Part shown: one piece after another, positions 45,961-59,303 of the stretch
Layout: each line of letters opens with the position of its first letter
How positions within the stretch are numbered: the first letter of the stretch is position 1
Source: Acanthacorydalis orientalis
Taxonomy: Eukaryota > Arthropoda > Insecta > Megaloptera > Corydalidae
Direction: 5' to 3'
Length of the DNA stretch: 64,000 nucleotides
NCBI GenBank assembly: GCA_034766995.1
Contig: CM068316.1
Coordinates: 22,160,590-22,224,589, forward strand
The notes under the pieces: generated by a model
The model's input: the letters and a program-made list of their open reading frames with translations, nothing else
What the model was told of the DNA's origin: nothing
The model's database searches: none
Translations under genes and position numbers: made by a program

Positions 45961-46405
45961 TGTATATATGCCTGTATAATTATTAGGGTCGTTCCGTTTA
46001 AATTTCTTGAATAGAATAACCATTTGAATGCGTGCTCAGGCCTCTGGCGTTTTTTCATCTTCCCATATTTTATTAAAAAGATTTAAGATATGCTGTACTC
46101 ATATATTTCTTAAAAATTAATTACTTATTTTATCTAAACCTAACCCTTTGCAATTTTTGGGTTTATTAAGAGCGAATAGCAAAACGTCGTACTGCTTAAA
46201 AGGACAATCCAAAATTGGATGAATGGATTTATTAAAAATCTTGTTTGGTTCTATTTGTGGTGAGAATAGATGTAACTTTCACTTTATATATTCCGTTTTT
46301 TTAATAATTTGTATCAGATTATAAAAAAAAAATTTTTTCAGTGAAAAATTAAATTAATAATAAATGAATATGTTAGTTTCTAAGTTTAGGGGTAATATGA
46401 AATAT
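45961..46405. other. AT-rich spacer, nothing recognised
   Basis: No gene or repeat recognised. Confidence 0.55.
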
Positions 46406-46412
46406 ACATATA

Positions 46413-46482
<70 letters not shown>

Positions 46483-46496
46483 CGTGTGTGTGTGTG
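46406..46496. repeat. (TA)n(TG)n microsatellite
   Basis: About 38 TA units followed by a TG tract. Confidence 0.96.
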
Positions 46497-47559
46497 GTTT
46501 GTGCGTACATGAATATACAATGTGCATGATGTATGTGTAATGTAAATAAACCATATATTTCAATTATGTAAATATGCAAATAAGAATATGTGATGTTCTG
46601 ATGAATAAATATGACAATTTGTTGAACATCGGTTTTCTTCAATTCCGTTTATAGCCAATGGACCAGCCGTCTTATTAATTATTTATTACGACCTTGCAAA
46701 TAAATTCACATTGCGTTGACGTGCACACTTAACCTTTCTTTCGCAAGGTTACAATTACGTTTGAGGTTAATACACTTGGTATGTTCTTTACAATAAAGAG
46801 TATATCTAAAAACATTCTCGTTGGCGCATATGCTGTCGAGTCGACCATAAATTGTATTAAATATTTATTTATCATTTTAATTGTTTTAATATAGCAAGCC
46901 ATAATTTTAATGAATTGATGTAGTTGCATGTGGCATATTTATCAGAATCGATTGTTCGAATCGGCCTGTTTGGAATTGAGATGTTACAGCGATTAGAATG
47001 TACTTGTATATAGTTTCTCTTTTTTGTTGTTGACATACAGAATCGGATTACTAAATTCTTTGCAATCGGCTCGAAACACGTTTTTATACATATCTGGCGT
47101 ATCGAATCTTATAATTTAATTACTACATCTGGCGGAAATAAAAAAATTATGAATTTAATTGCGAAAGGATGCAAAAAATTCTTAAAAGATATCTAAAGAA
47201 ATATGTGGAAACCAGTATTTAATTTTTATGTTTGACATAAATGTGATTACACAAAATACTGCCTATAATTAATTTTTAGTTTACTTTATGTATAAAAAAT
47301 TAAGAACTATTGAAAATAATTATATGATATGAGAATTGTTAAGATAGTATGCATTTTTACGGTAAAGTCAGATGAAAAGAAATACAAATAGTTTCAGTTC
47401 TTGTAACATTCAAGTCTTGTAAGTTTTCGATTTTGACAAGTTATTTTTTTTAACTGCACATTCAGCAGTTGCGATATTTTGAAAAAATTGGATTTACAAT
47501 TTTGTTAAACCTTTTAATATTATTTATAATTATGAAAGGAGTAAATTGTTTCAATCATT
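46497..47559. other. Intergenic sequence
   Basis: 46640-47000 is a little less AT-rich than average and lacks repeats. A 66-codon minus-strand frame at 46729-46929 shows no motif. No gene claimed. Confidence 0.5.
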
Positions 47560-47695
47560 AATTTTCCACTCAACGTATTAACCACATTTTCTTTCAAAAT
47601 AAAAATGATTAATAATTGAATATTAACCGTTTTTGATTATTAATTAAGCACATTTCGATGATGATTCCATTGCAACGATTCGATTTTAATTTGGA
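47560..47695. repeat. Fold-back repeat family, copy M6 (one arm)
   Basis: TAATAATTGAATATTAACCG, TTTTTGATTATTAATTAAGC, then ACATTTCGATGATGATTCC matches the inner part of the M1 and M2 arms. A second arm is not visible; a TA microsatellite follows directly. Confidence 0.55.

Positions 47696-47697
<2 letters not shown>

Positions 47698-47742
<45 letters not shown>
47698..47742. repeat. (TA)n microsatellite
   Basis: About 21 TA units, between the fold-back arm and the GC-rich island. Confidence 0.95.
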
Positions 47743-47744
<2 letters not shown>

Positions 47745-47815
47745 CAAGGGGGTTTCGCCCCCTTCTTGCTGCGTTCACTAGCCCCCGGACTCACTACGAT
47801 CCCTTATTTGTCAAT
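47743..47815. other. GC-rich island with a GGGGGTTTCGCCCCC hairpin
   Basis: AAGGGGGTTTCGCCCCCTT is a 7-bp stem with a 5-nt loop. It is followed by CTTGCTGCGTTCACTAGCC and CCCGGACTCACTACGATCCC. The composition is out of keeping with everything nearby. A hairpin a short way before CTAG recalls Helitron 3' ends, but the base after CTAG is C instead of the expected T. Origin unknown. Confidence 0.6.
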
Positions 47816-47883
47816 TATAAGCATGCACATGTAACTGAATGAAACATTAAACATATCAAATAAACAAGTCAACGTCATGAATT

Positions 47884-47886
<3 letters not shown>

Positions 47887-47944
<58 letters not shown>
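47887..47944. repeat. (TA)n(TG)n microsatellite
   Basis: TA run followed by seven TG units. Confidence 0.95.
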
Positions 47945-48022
47945 TTATGTAATCATTCTGGGAGATGAATTATTTTTGACAACGTAGTATTTTATAAAGT
48001 TTTTTGTGAATAATTTTGATTT

Positions 48023-48023
<1 letters not shown>

Positions 48024-48071
<48 letters not shown>
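48024..48071. repeat. (TA)n microsatellite
   Basis: About 23 TA units. Confidence 0.95.
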
Positions 48072-48073
<2 letters not shown>

Positions 48074-48876
48074 TCTCTTCGAGAATTTTAAGTAATACGA
48101 ATTTTTTATAATTAAAATGACCATAATTTCAAAATCCATTCTAAGTTGTAAGTAGACTGATGAAAATTTAATATTTAATTTAGGAATTAAAATTTGATAT
48201 GGACTTAAATTATGTCCTTAGTATCTTTTTTAAGAGAAAAAAAGCTGCAATTGTATTCTTTTCAAAATAAATAAGAAAATATATTGAAACCTCTTTTAGA
48301 ATTTAATGTAGATAACATTTTGGTTTGTGTATTACTGCCTACACCTTTTTCTTATTGGAATGTTTGCATTTATTCACTCACCGTGGTTATTACAATGTTG
48401 CAACACTAAAACATTGTTTTACCTATGTTTCAAACCACAAAAATCTATGTTTCCATTAATGACTAATTTTTATGACTAATTCAAGGTTTAAATGAAATGT
48501 CAATGTCAAAGGTCAATGTCTGGTTCAGTAGACAAATAATATTATATACTCATAAGAAGTACAAACCTTAAAATTAGTCATTGTTTGTTTATAAACACTT
48601 GATATGTAGTTGTATAATCTTCTCTAATAATGACATTATGTAAAGTTTTGAATAATATCTAACCCTTTCTTATTGTTAACTTTTATTTATATGTTCTTTT
48701 ATTTTATAATGTTTAGTCATATATTCTTTTATTTTATAACTTTTATTGTATTTAAATTGAAAATGGGCATTTATTAATTGTAACTTATTTCATTTTTCCA
48801 GCATTAATTTCCCCAATTATGTTAGACGACCACTAAAACCCAGTTTTATTTGAAACAATTTTTTTTTATTATCAAA
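48072..48876. other. AT-rich spacer
   Basis: A short tandem duplication, ATTCTTTTATTTTATAA against GTTCTTTTATTTTATAA, lies at 48692-48740. No gene recognised. Confidence 0.55.
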
Positions 48877-49029
<153 letters not shown>

Positions 49030-49429
49030 GTAGCGTATTACAAAAAGAGTAGCACAGTTAGTGTACATACTTGGTTATACATAGATGATATTTACAATGT
49101 CGCAGAAATTTTTCTAACAAAATATTTGTTTACAATAATTAAAAAAAGTAAAAATACATATTTATATAGCAATAGCAAATAAAAATAATTTTCTCCATTA
49201 AAAGTAAAATAATAAAGGAAAAAATATTATGATTTCATATCAAAAAAGTGATAAGGCAAAGTGGCATATTATATTTAAATTCAAATTTTACAAAAAAAAT
49301 CTTTTATGTATTTAAGCAAATATAATTGCCTTCAATCATCATGCTATTAATTTCACTAGTTTTTTCGTAATAATTGAAAAACTATTATTACGTAAAGCTT
49401 TTTAATATATTAATTTTTTGGGCATAAGA
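49030..49429. other. AT-rich spacer
   Basis: Nothing recognised. Confidence 0.55.
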
Positions 49430-50000
49430 TTTTAAATTGTAAAAATATATAATTTTACAGTGTGTGTAAAAATATTTAAATATTGTTTATTCATCATGTT
49501 TTCAGTAAAAATTAAGTTACCAATCCTAGCATGTGTCATACACCTCGACATTATTATCAAACTATCACCATACGTCAATATTGATTGTAAGATCTTTTTT
49601 GTTTAAATTTTTCAAAGGGGGGGGGGTAGAACGATTTGACACCTAAGGTCATTAACTTTTTTGTTAAGTATTCTATACACGTTAGTCAGATCATTTTGTC
49701 CAAAAATATCTATTGTTGATTTATCAGCGAATGTATTGATCTCCAAAAAATATTTATTCCTCTATAAATTAACGAGCTCGTCTCTGGTCTTTCTTCTGTT
49801 TTCCAAAATTAATGTATTGTTCCTGGCTGCTCTTCTATTACATCATAATGATCTTATAACCTTGTATTACTTATTTTGAAATTACTTTGATACCAATATT
49901 ATATCTACATGACCATCGTGAGCTAATGGTCTAAGGTGTCGATGCACTCCTAAATCCAAAGTAATTAATCAATCTACATTACCTGCAAGATTGAGAGCAC
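49430..50000 (-). pseudogene. Decayed Tc1-like transposase
   Basis: The minus strand from about 49760 reads EINTFADKSTIDIFGQND, then LTNVYRILNKKVNDLRCQ. This corresponds to the F-x-D-E-S-x-F-x-I-F-G block around the first catalytic Asp of Tc1-type transposases, with Glu after Asp changed to Lys. After a shift, MSRCMTHARIGNLIFTEN and MMNKQYLNIF match the W-G-C-M...G-x-G-N-L-x-F block that follows in Tc1. Stops and a G10 run (49617-49626) break it, and the second Asp and Glu are not seen. The region up to about 50350 may hold more of the N-terminal half but I cannot align it with confidence. Confidence 0.6.
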
Positions 50001-50450
50001 CGACTTTATTATTAATTTCCATATGATAGTTTCTTCTATTACAATTCCTGTAAGATTCTTATTGGCATAAGAAACTTCTTAAGTAAGATTCGATCAAATA
50101 GGATTTAATGCATAAGTTCCAGTAACGCAGGTCGATTAAGTCTTTTTTTATTTTCGATACAATTTTCCTTTTCTTTTCTATTCATACTCTTGGAAATACC
50201 ATTTTTTTGTAATATTTCCGAACAAAACACTTTCCTCATATTTCAAATTCTAAAATGTGTCTTCTCAAATCCTTTGAAGTTTTTCTCGAATATTTTCCAT
50301 TTTGGCCAGTGACCAATAAAAAATTATGACAAAAAAGTCTATAAAACTATACAAAATTTGAAAATGTTAGTAGTAACTGAAGAAGTATTTTCTCTCCTAT
50401 TTTCAAACATTTTAACCATTCAACTAATTTTTAAGCTGGTTTCCTTGGTC

Positions 50451-50451
<1 letters not shown>
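50001..50451. other. Sequence upstream of the Tc1-like relic
   Basis: Protein-like composition in places on the minus strand but no motif I can place. Possibly the N-terminal part of the Tc1 element. Confidence 0.35.
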
Positions 50452-50516
<65 letters not shown>

Positions 50517-50545
50517 TCATATGTTTGTGTGTGTATATATATATA
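50452..50545. repeat. (TA)n microsatellite
   Basis: About 32 TA units, then TG-rich and further TA units. Confidence 0.96.
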
Positions 50546-51034
50546 GTAAATTTAAATGTACGTAAGTATACTTTAATGTATATTTAATCTTGATATAAAT
50601 TATATTAAACTTACAAACATGTTTTCAAGAAAACAGGCACTAAGAAGTAAGCGTGAAGTGTAAAAGGATATAAATCGATTATTGACTATGTAATAGTTAA
50701 TAAATTAAGTTTGCAAACACGAGACGCGAGAGTTTCCAAAGGAAGCAGTATACACTTTGATTATTATCTATTAGTTTTAAAAATTACTACCAGTCCGATC
50801 TACAGAATTACAGTAAAGCTATATGAAATGAAGTGTCATACTTTCAGTGAGGAAAAAATGTATAGAATTAAATGACGTGAGATGCATTAATAATTGTAGA
50901 GAAATATACATTATTGAAAAAACATAATTTCTATTAATTTTCTATTTGTTTCGATTAAATTATATAAAAGTAAAAAAAATTATTATATATACATAATATA
51001 TATTATTAAACTAAACATAATTAAAATCTTATTA
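50546..51034. other. AT-rich spacer
   Basis: Nothing recognised; 50640-50830 is slightly more complex. Confidence 0.5.
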
Positions 51035-51271
51035 ATTAGTAATTGATTATCATTTTTGATTCTTGTTTTTGTGCATTTGGCTAGCGATTTCATAATTCTT
51101 AACGCTAAGGTATAGACAAATCTTTGAAATTTGAAAAATCTGTAACAAATATATGAATATCTCTGTATATGTGTATATAAAACCAGAATTGTCTGCTGTA
51201 CCTTGGCGCTCTGAGAATGATGATGTCTTCATTTAAATGCACATAAATATCAATGGATGATAAATAATCAA
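51035..51271. repeat. Fold-back repeat family, copy M3 (interrupted by piggyBac)
   Basis: The left arm GATTATCATTTTTGATTC and TTGTTTTTGTGCATTTGG faces the inverse of the right arm GATTATTTATCATCCATTG and ATATTTATGTGCATTTAAATG. CCTTGGCGCTCTGAG lies between. The right arm is cut at TTAA by the piggyBac element and resumes at 52864 with TAAATATTTTTGAC, which aligns with the outer part of the M1 arm. Confidence 0.7.
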
Positions 51272-51594
51272 TTAATCCATTTACGGCCAACCAATGAAAC
51301 ATTTAATTTTTTCGTTAAAAATCCTTATAAATTAGCTTAGATAGAGATGAAGTAACACTTTTTTTAATTTAAAAATTATAATTATACTTTAAAAAAATAA
51401 AATGTTGCGTATATGCAACGTTGGCTGGAAACGATATAATAAGGCTGAAAATTTTGTATTAATGAAAATTTTAAAATAGTTATTCCGATTAATTTTTACT
51501 ATGGTAAATTATCAAAACATGCTGCATGTAAATGCAAATTACATTTTTCACATAAATATATTGTTTGTCTGTTGTAGAGACGGTACCTTCTTCT

Positions 51595-52440
51595 CTATTT
51601 TCGAGGATGCTCCTTTATAAAATGACCAAATTTATCACGGCGTATGTCTTTTAAAACATTAATTTTAGACGGATTTTCCAAATGTATATTTCTTGATGGT
51701 TCTACTTGTCCTTTTGCGATATCATGAGCGTCTATAGATGCTAATAAACTTCTGACTATATGTGACCGAAATTGTGTCATACCTATCATTATCATACACA
51801 ATTTTATAAATTTTTCATGAATTTATTAATGCACTATCCACTAAGTTAGTAAGTAAACACCACCACCATTTCTTGCTTTTCAGACCAATTCGATAATTTG
51901 ATACTCCATTACCATGCAAGTCAACTCCTCACATATGATATTATTGTATTCCACTATTACTTTTGGTTGGTCAATAAAAACGTATTTTTTTATCTTTCCT
52001 GCTATATCTTTTGACCTTATACATGGGTTACACCGTGCCAACATTTATTGCTATTGTGACAACAGAATTGTCGTTTCAGCGTACCAATAAAATTTTCGTT
52101 TTTTTATCAAAAGCTATATCCAGTAGTCCTTTGATTTTTATCGTATTTTTTTAAAATTAAATGTGAATCAGGAATTCTATTGTTATATAATAGTTCCACT
52201 GACGAAGAAACTCTTTTCTTGTAACGACAATAACAAAGGTATCCCGTAAAAAAATTGTCGAAATAAATTTCGCGATATTTAGGATCTTCAATTACTGATA
52301 AAATATTTAAGATTAAAATTGTAAGATTAAAATTGTAAGATTAAAATTGAAATAAGTAACCAGTATCTGAGGCCATATACCAAAATTTAAATCTAAGTTT
52401 TATAGATTTTCCTCGAATATTAGGGGAATTTCGGAATTTT
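51595..52440 (-). pseudogene. piggyBac transposase (DDE_Tnp_1_7), C-terminal half
   Basis: Minus-strand frames read LRFKFWYMASDTGYLFQF (block with a catalytic Asp in relatives, here within MASDTGY), then ILSVIEDPKYREIYFDNFFTG (the conserved DNFFTS block), NNRIPDSHLILKK, FIGTLKRQFCCHNSN, LTNQKxxWNTI, IKLSNWSEKQEMVVVFTYLVDSALINS and finally TISVTYSQ or FRSHIVRSLLASIDA. This is the usual order of piggyBac transposases from mid-protein to just before the C-terminus. The N-terminal half is absent. Several frameshifts and stops make it inactive. An exact 14-bp triplication (TAAGATTAAAATTG, 52308-52349) lies just before the DNFFTG block. Confidence 0.85.
52308..52349. repeat. 14-bp tandem triplication
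   Basis: TAAGATTAAAATTG occurs three times without mismatch inside the piggyBac remnant. Replication slippage is the simplest cause. Confidence 0.95.
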
Positions 52441-52863
52441 GGACTACTATTGTCAACTTAGCTAGAGATAGGGTATTACGCCAATTTTGCATATGCGCAA
52501 CATTAACTTAAACGATCGAAATAAAATACTAAATGTACATTTTCGACATTTACTATTAATTATTGGTAATGAGTAAACATTCATAACCTAATTACATCTA
52601 ACCAAATTTCGATTATTTTAAAAATATATTTTCTATATTTAACGGTAAATGACCATATTCGAAGAGCAAAAAACTGTCAACTTTGGTAAAGATAAAAAAA
52701 ATTATATTTAAATATAAGAAATAAACAGAGACTTTATATGCATAAAATGAAGCTTAAATTATTATTCTGCATAATTGTTGAACCTTTAACATTGATAATA
52801 AATGATTAAAAAATCAAAGTATAAAATGTTGTGTTTACAAAACGTTGGCCGTAAATGGATTAA

Positions 52864-54539
52864 TAAATATTTTTGACTAGAAAAATGTTTATGGTTTGTG
52901 GGGTTAAAAAAGAATTCATTTATAAAAATAATCTTATCTTTATTTTTTCCTTACAATGTGTTTCAAGATATTTTTTTAGAACTTGTTTTATAATTTTGTC
53001 TTTCAGAGATATTTCTATTAATATCACAGCTTCTAGTCTTAAAAGATAGTTAGTGACATAAGGACACTTGAAGACAAAAGAAGCTATGACCGAACCTTTA
53101 CGGACTTTCTGTTTAGAACTGTGAAGATAGAACCGAAAGTAATTATCGTTTCCTAAGTTACTAACGATTATTTTTTTTAAATATCTACGTTTTATAAAAT
53201 CTTTTTTTTTATAATTTGATTAAATATTAAACTATCATTTACTTTTTATTATTATATTTCTCTTATATTTTTGCTATTTTGTGATTTTATTAAAGCGAGA
53301 GTAAAGTTAAATGTTTCTATAATTTTTTGTATGGGCAAGAAATATTTATAACATTGTTCGCACTTGACAATGTCGTTGTATATGAAAGAATATGTTTAAA
53401 AAATAATTAAATTGTACCGATTATGTAAAAATTAGTTTAGTGTTATCTATCAGAATAACGTATATATCTAATTTAAATATATATGAAATAATATAAATAT
53501 TTACTATGTTTTTAAACGATTGAAATAATAGAAAAAAATAAAAGGTTTTTGATCGAAATAAACAAGCTCTCTTATCTTTCAAAAGGTCAATTACAACCTT
53601 ATTCATTATTAGATTCCTTGTTTCTTTGTTTTTTTTTTATTTTTGATGACAGTTATAAGTTTTAAATGTCACGCTTTATTTATTTATCTGTATTCATTGA
53701 TACATCATCTCTTGTATTAAGGGTACGTTTCACAGCATTTAAACAACTTATATATTAAAAAATAATCATTTCAATTTTTTTGGTAAATAAAAAATAGATA
53801 CACACACCATTATATATGCCATATTACATTATTGTCTCTAACAAGAAAAGTACCCATTAGATAGAAAACAAGAACTAATATATAACTATAACTAAACCCA
53901 ATGTTCGAAAATAAAAGTTTTGTTTTTAATGAGTTATTCTTTTTGTAGCGAGCACTGAAACACCGAATAGAGATTTCTTCGTTATAAGCTTCATTCGATT
54001 TATCAGTGACAGGGAAAATTTATCTAGATGTTATCTGTTTCTTTATAAATCACAATAATATAATCCTAAATTATTTTAGAAAGTAATACACATATTGAAA
54101 AACTAATAAATGTAAAATTTAACTAATTAATTAATATATATGAACATTTGGATATAGATATAAGAGAAACATTACTCCATGCATCATTCTTTAAATTTAT
54201 AGCACGTCAATCGATATATTATCATTGAATCGCTTTCTATTTATTAGGCAGAATGGAAAAATATTTTGTAATAACCTTTCAAATTTTTGATTACATCTAT
54301 CGGTTTCAAATTGAAGTTGTGTCAAAAGGTAGAAACCTAAGTTTTATATTCGATACAATTTTTATTTGCGAATCCGTTGATCTGTTATATTTACATGTTT
54401 TTAAAAAATATATTTACTACCAATTAGACAAATAATGAACTTCTTAAAGAGGACCAAATCTGTTCAGTGTATCGATGAATCAGATTCGTTATAACAGTTA
54501 ATTCAAAGGGAGATATGCATGAACTTACATCTGTGTGAA
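52864..54539. other. Remainder of fold-back M3, then AT-rich sequence
   Basis: 52864-52920 (GTTTATGGTTTGTGGGGTTAAAA, AAGAATTCATTTATAAAAA in part) aligns with the outer flank of copy M5. The rest shows no gene. A 61-codon frame at 53421-53606 and a 60-codon frame at 54253-54435 have no motifs. Confidence 0.5.
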
Positions 54540-54680
<141 letters not shown>

Positions 54681-55035
54681 TCAAATAAAGTTAATGCATA
54701 CACGCCAATAATTAACTTTCCCCGACATTATCATTTTTTGATTTAAGAATACGAAAATAATAATTAATTATCTTTATCTCTGCTTATCACATGTTATATC
54801 AATAATTTATGTACAGATATTTCTTGATTCTTTATTAAAGATTATCTATTATATTTTGAAGTGAATCATCTCTATTATTTTATTAATACATTCAGATTGA
54901 AAGATAAGAAGCATTGACGGACCCATTAATAAATTGAGTCATTATTTTAAAATAAAATTTAAGGCTAATTTTGAAGTAGTATAAATAATAGATATTTTAG
55001 GAGATTACTTAAAAGTATTGATTATTTCACAACTA
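54681..55035. other. AT-rich spacer
   Basis: Nothing recognised. Confidence 0.55.
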
Positions 55036-56000
55036 TTCATTTGGTACAAAAATAATTACGGTTTTTGTTTTTGAATTCTAACCTTAATTTTTATTAATAA
55101 AAGTGTCGCTTCATCCTATTCATATTAATATCATTTTAAAGTACATTTTTCGGCCTTTATTTTGATAACATAGACTTTGGTTTTATTGTTAATTTTGCTT
55201 CAAACTGGGCTATTGAATTAAAGGTGGAAGAAAAGCAAATAAGAGTATTTTTTGTATGAGTCACGGGTGGTAAAGCAGCAAAAACTGCTCATAAACTAAA
55301 TGATGCTTTTGATGTGGACACTGTTAGGGAACGTGGGGTGTAATGATGGTTCCAAAAATTTCGTGCTGGTGACGACAGTCTTTAAGGTAAATAAGGTCGT
55401 GAGTATCCTTCTTCAGTTTATAATGTCCAACTGAAGAGGTTAGTTGAATCAGAACCACGTACAACAATTCGAGAGCTTGCACAAAAGTTAGGCGTTAGTC
55501 ATCCAACAGTTTTGTACCACTTAAAATAATTAGGAAAATCGAAAAAGCTTGACAAATGGGTGCCGCACGAACTGAAGGAATACCAAAAAATTACCGTTGC
55601 GAAGTTTGTTCTACACTTCTTTTATGCAACAGAAACGATCCATTTCTCAATCATATTGTAACGTGCAATGAAATGTGGATCTTTTTCGACAACTGAAAGA
55701 AGTTTGCACAATGGTTGGACAAGTCTCAAAGTATTTTGCGAAACCGGAATTACACCGCAACAAAATTATGCTGACTGTTTGATGGCATGCACTCGATATA
55801 ATCCACTACACTTTTTGGAATTCTGTCGAAATCATTACAATTGAGAGCTATTGCCAAGAAATCGACAAAATGCACCAATAACTGCGACGTCTGGTCCCTG
55901 CACTGGTTAATCGAAAAGGTCTAATCCTGCTGCACAACAATGCACGGCCATACTTCTTACGATTAACCCTCCAAGAGTTAAATGAATTGAGCTATGAAAC
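55036..56000 (+). pseudogene. Cecropia/Hsmar1-like mariner, 3'-truncated
   Basis: The left terminus is worn (TTTGGTACAAAAATAATTAC). The plus strand then gives the 5' leader and, from about 55226, VEEKQIRVFFV, GGKAAKTAHKLNDAFDV, TVRERGV, RAGDDSL, then ESEPRTTIRELAQKLGVSH, LDKWVPHELKEYQKN, YRCEVCSTLLLCNRNDPFL, NHIVTCNEMWIFFDN, LHNNARPYFLRLTLQELNEL. Both visible catalytic positions are changed: TCNEMW has Asn for the first Asp, and LHNNARP has Asn for the second. The element breaks off after NELSYET, where it meets a mariner of another subfamily on the opposite strand. It lacks the internal deletion of the 570-bp copies, so it shows the parental structure. Confidence 0.88.
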
Positions 56001-56478
56001 ATATGGATAAAAAATATCCATGATATGGGCATGAAACTGTGGACTGTAATGGGGATAGGGTAATACTGGAATTTGCTTTTTGGTTAAAAACTCTTGAATG
56101 GCTAACGACGAGTGAGCAAGTAGGTTATTGTGATGCAAAATCCATCCTTCAGGCAACTTCGGCGAACTCTGACAAATTTCTGTCTCAAACGCCTCTAATA
56201 CAGTCAAGTAAAAAACTGTGTTAACTGTCTGGTTCGGTGGAACAAATTTTTTGTAGACCACTTCTTGGATATCGAATAAACACATTAACGTTGCCTTGAT
56301 TTTTAATCTTGATATTCTGGCTTGTTTCGGACGTTCCTCATCTTCTTCTACCCATTAATTTCCCTGTCAACGAGTCTCAGGATCATAATGGAACACCCAT
56401 AATTCGGTTTCATGACAATTTTTTGCTCATCATCAAAAATTTAATGACCGTTCTCTGTTCAATTTTTTTATCGCACAT
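55992..56478 (-). pseudogene. Mariner transposase relic, same subfamily as 58187-59120
   Basis: The minus strand starts MCDKKIEQRTVIKFLMMS at 56478, the usual start of this subfamily. After an internal deletion it jumps to WVFHYDPETR-like sequence in broken frames and then an open segment: CLFDIQEVVYKKFVPPNQ, VNTVFYLTVLEAF, LPEGWILHHNNLLAHSS, EFLTKKQIPVLPYPHYSP. The second catalytic Asp is Asn (HHNN against HHDN in the copy at 58243). The C-terminal third is missing at the junction with the mariner at 55036-56000. A leader continues right to about 56640, next to a TA microsatellite, where the terminal repeat would be expected; I do not see it. Confidence 0.82.
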
Positions 56479-56655
56479 TTTCACGATATGACAAATTTAA
56501 GAACAATTTTCAAAACTTCGCTGACAGTAGAAAACACCCTTTACTCTTGAAATTTCGGAGGCATATAAAAAACTGCGAAATATTCCCATCAGGTAGTAGC
56601 ACAAGCGCCAGTATTCTCGGTAGAACGTTAGAAAGAAATTCTCATTATTAAATTG

Positions 56656-59120
<2,465 letters not shown>

Positions 59121-59138
59121 TATATATATATATATATT

Positions 59139-59290
59139 GTTAGCGTGCGTTGAAATGGGGTGCGTTAACAATAACACATAGTAGATAACAATTTATTTAG
59201 AAACGATTATAAGTTACAACGGTGATGGATAATGCATCCATACAAGCCAGAGATTCATCACAGTTTGTGCCCGCTCACACTACATCCCTT
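59139..59290 (-). mobile_element. Possible solo LTR fragment
   Basis: On the minus strand the segment runs from TGTAGTGTGAGCGGGC to CAACGCACGCTAACA, with AATAAA inside and TG...CA-type ends. No target duplication, primer-binding site or coding region is visible, so this is only a suggestion for an otherwise unexplained, GC-richer 150-bp segment between two DNA elements. Confidence 0.25.
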
Positions 59291-59303
59291 GTTTGGTTCT
59301 AAT

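Larger units (their letters stand above)
51272..52863 (-). mobile_element. piggyBac-like element, internally deleted
   Basis: TTAA at 51272-51275 and 52860-52863 bounds exact 16-bp terminal repeats, TCCATTTACGGCCAAC at each end in inverse orientation. Length 1592 bp against about 2.4 kb for intact relatives. A further AATGTTGCGTATATGCAACG word near 51403 echoes the inner part of the right end (AATGTTGTGTTTACAAAACG). TTAA duplication and precise ends are the hallmark of the superfamily. It sits inside fold-back copy M3. Confidence 0.93.

Noticed and set aside
45664..46014. 116-codon plus-strand frame
   Set aside because: Starts in the right arm of the outer MITE and continues into a TA microsatellite.
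49617..49626. G10 run as a possible G-quadruplex or regulatory site
   Set aside because: A single G run inside a decayed transposase; no further G tracts close enough to form a quadruplex.
51595..51801. 68-codon minus-strand frame as an independent small gene
   Set aside because: FRSHIVRSLLASIDAHDI aligns in position and style with the C-terminal part of piggyBac transposases and is part of that relic.
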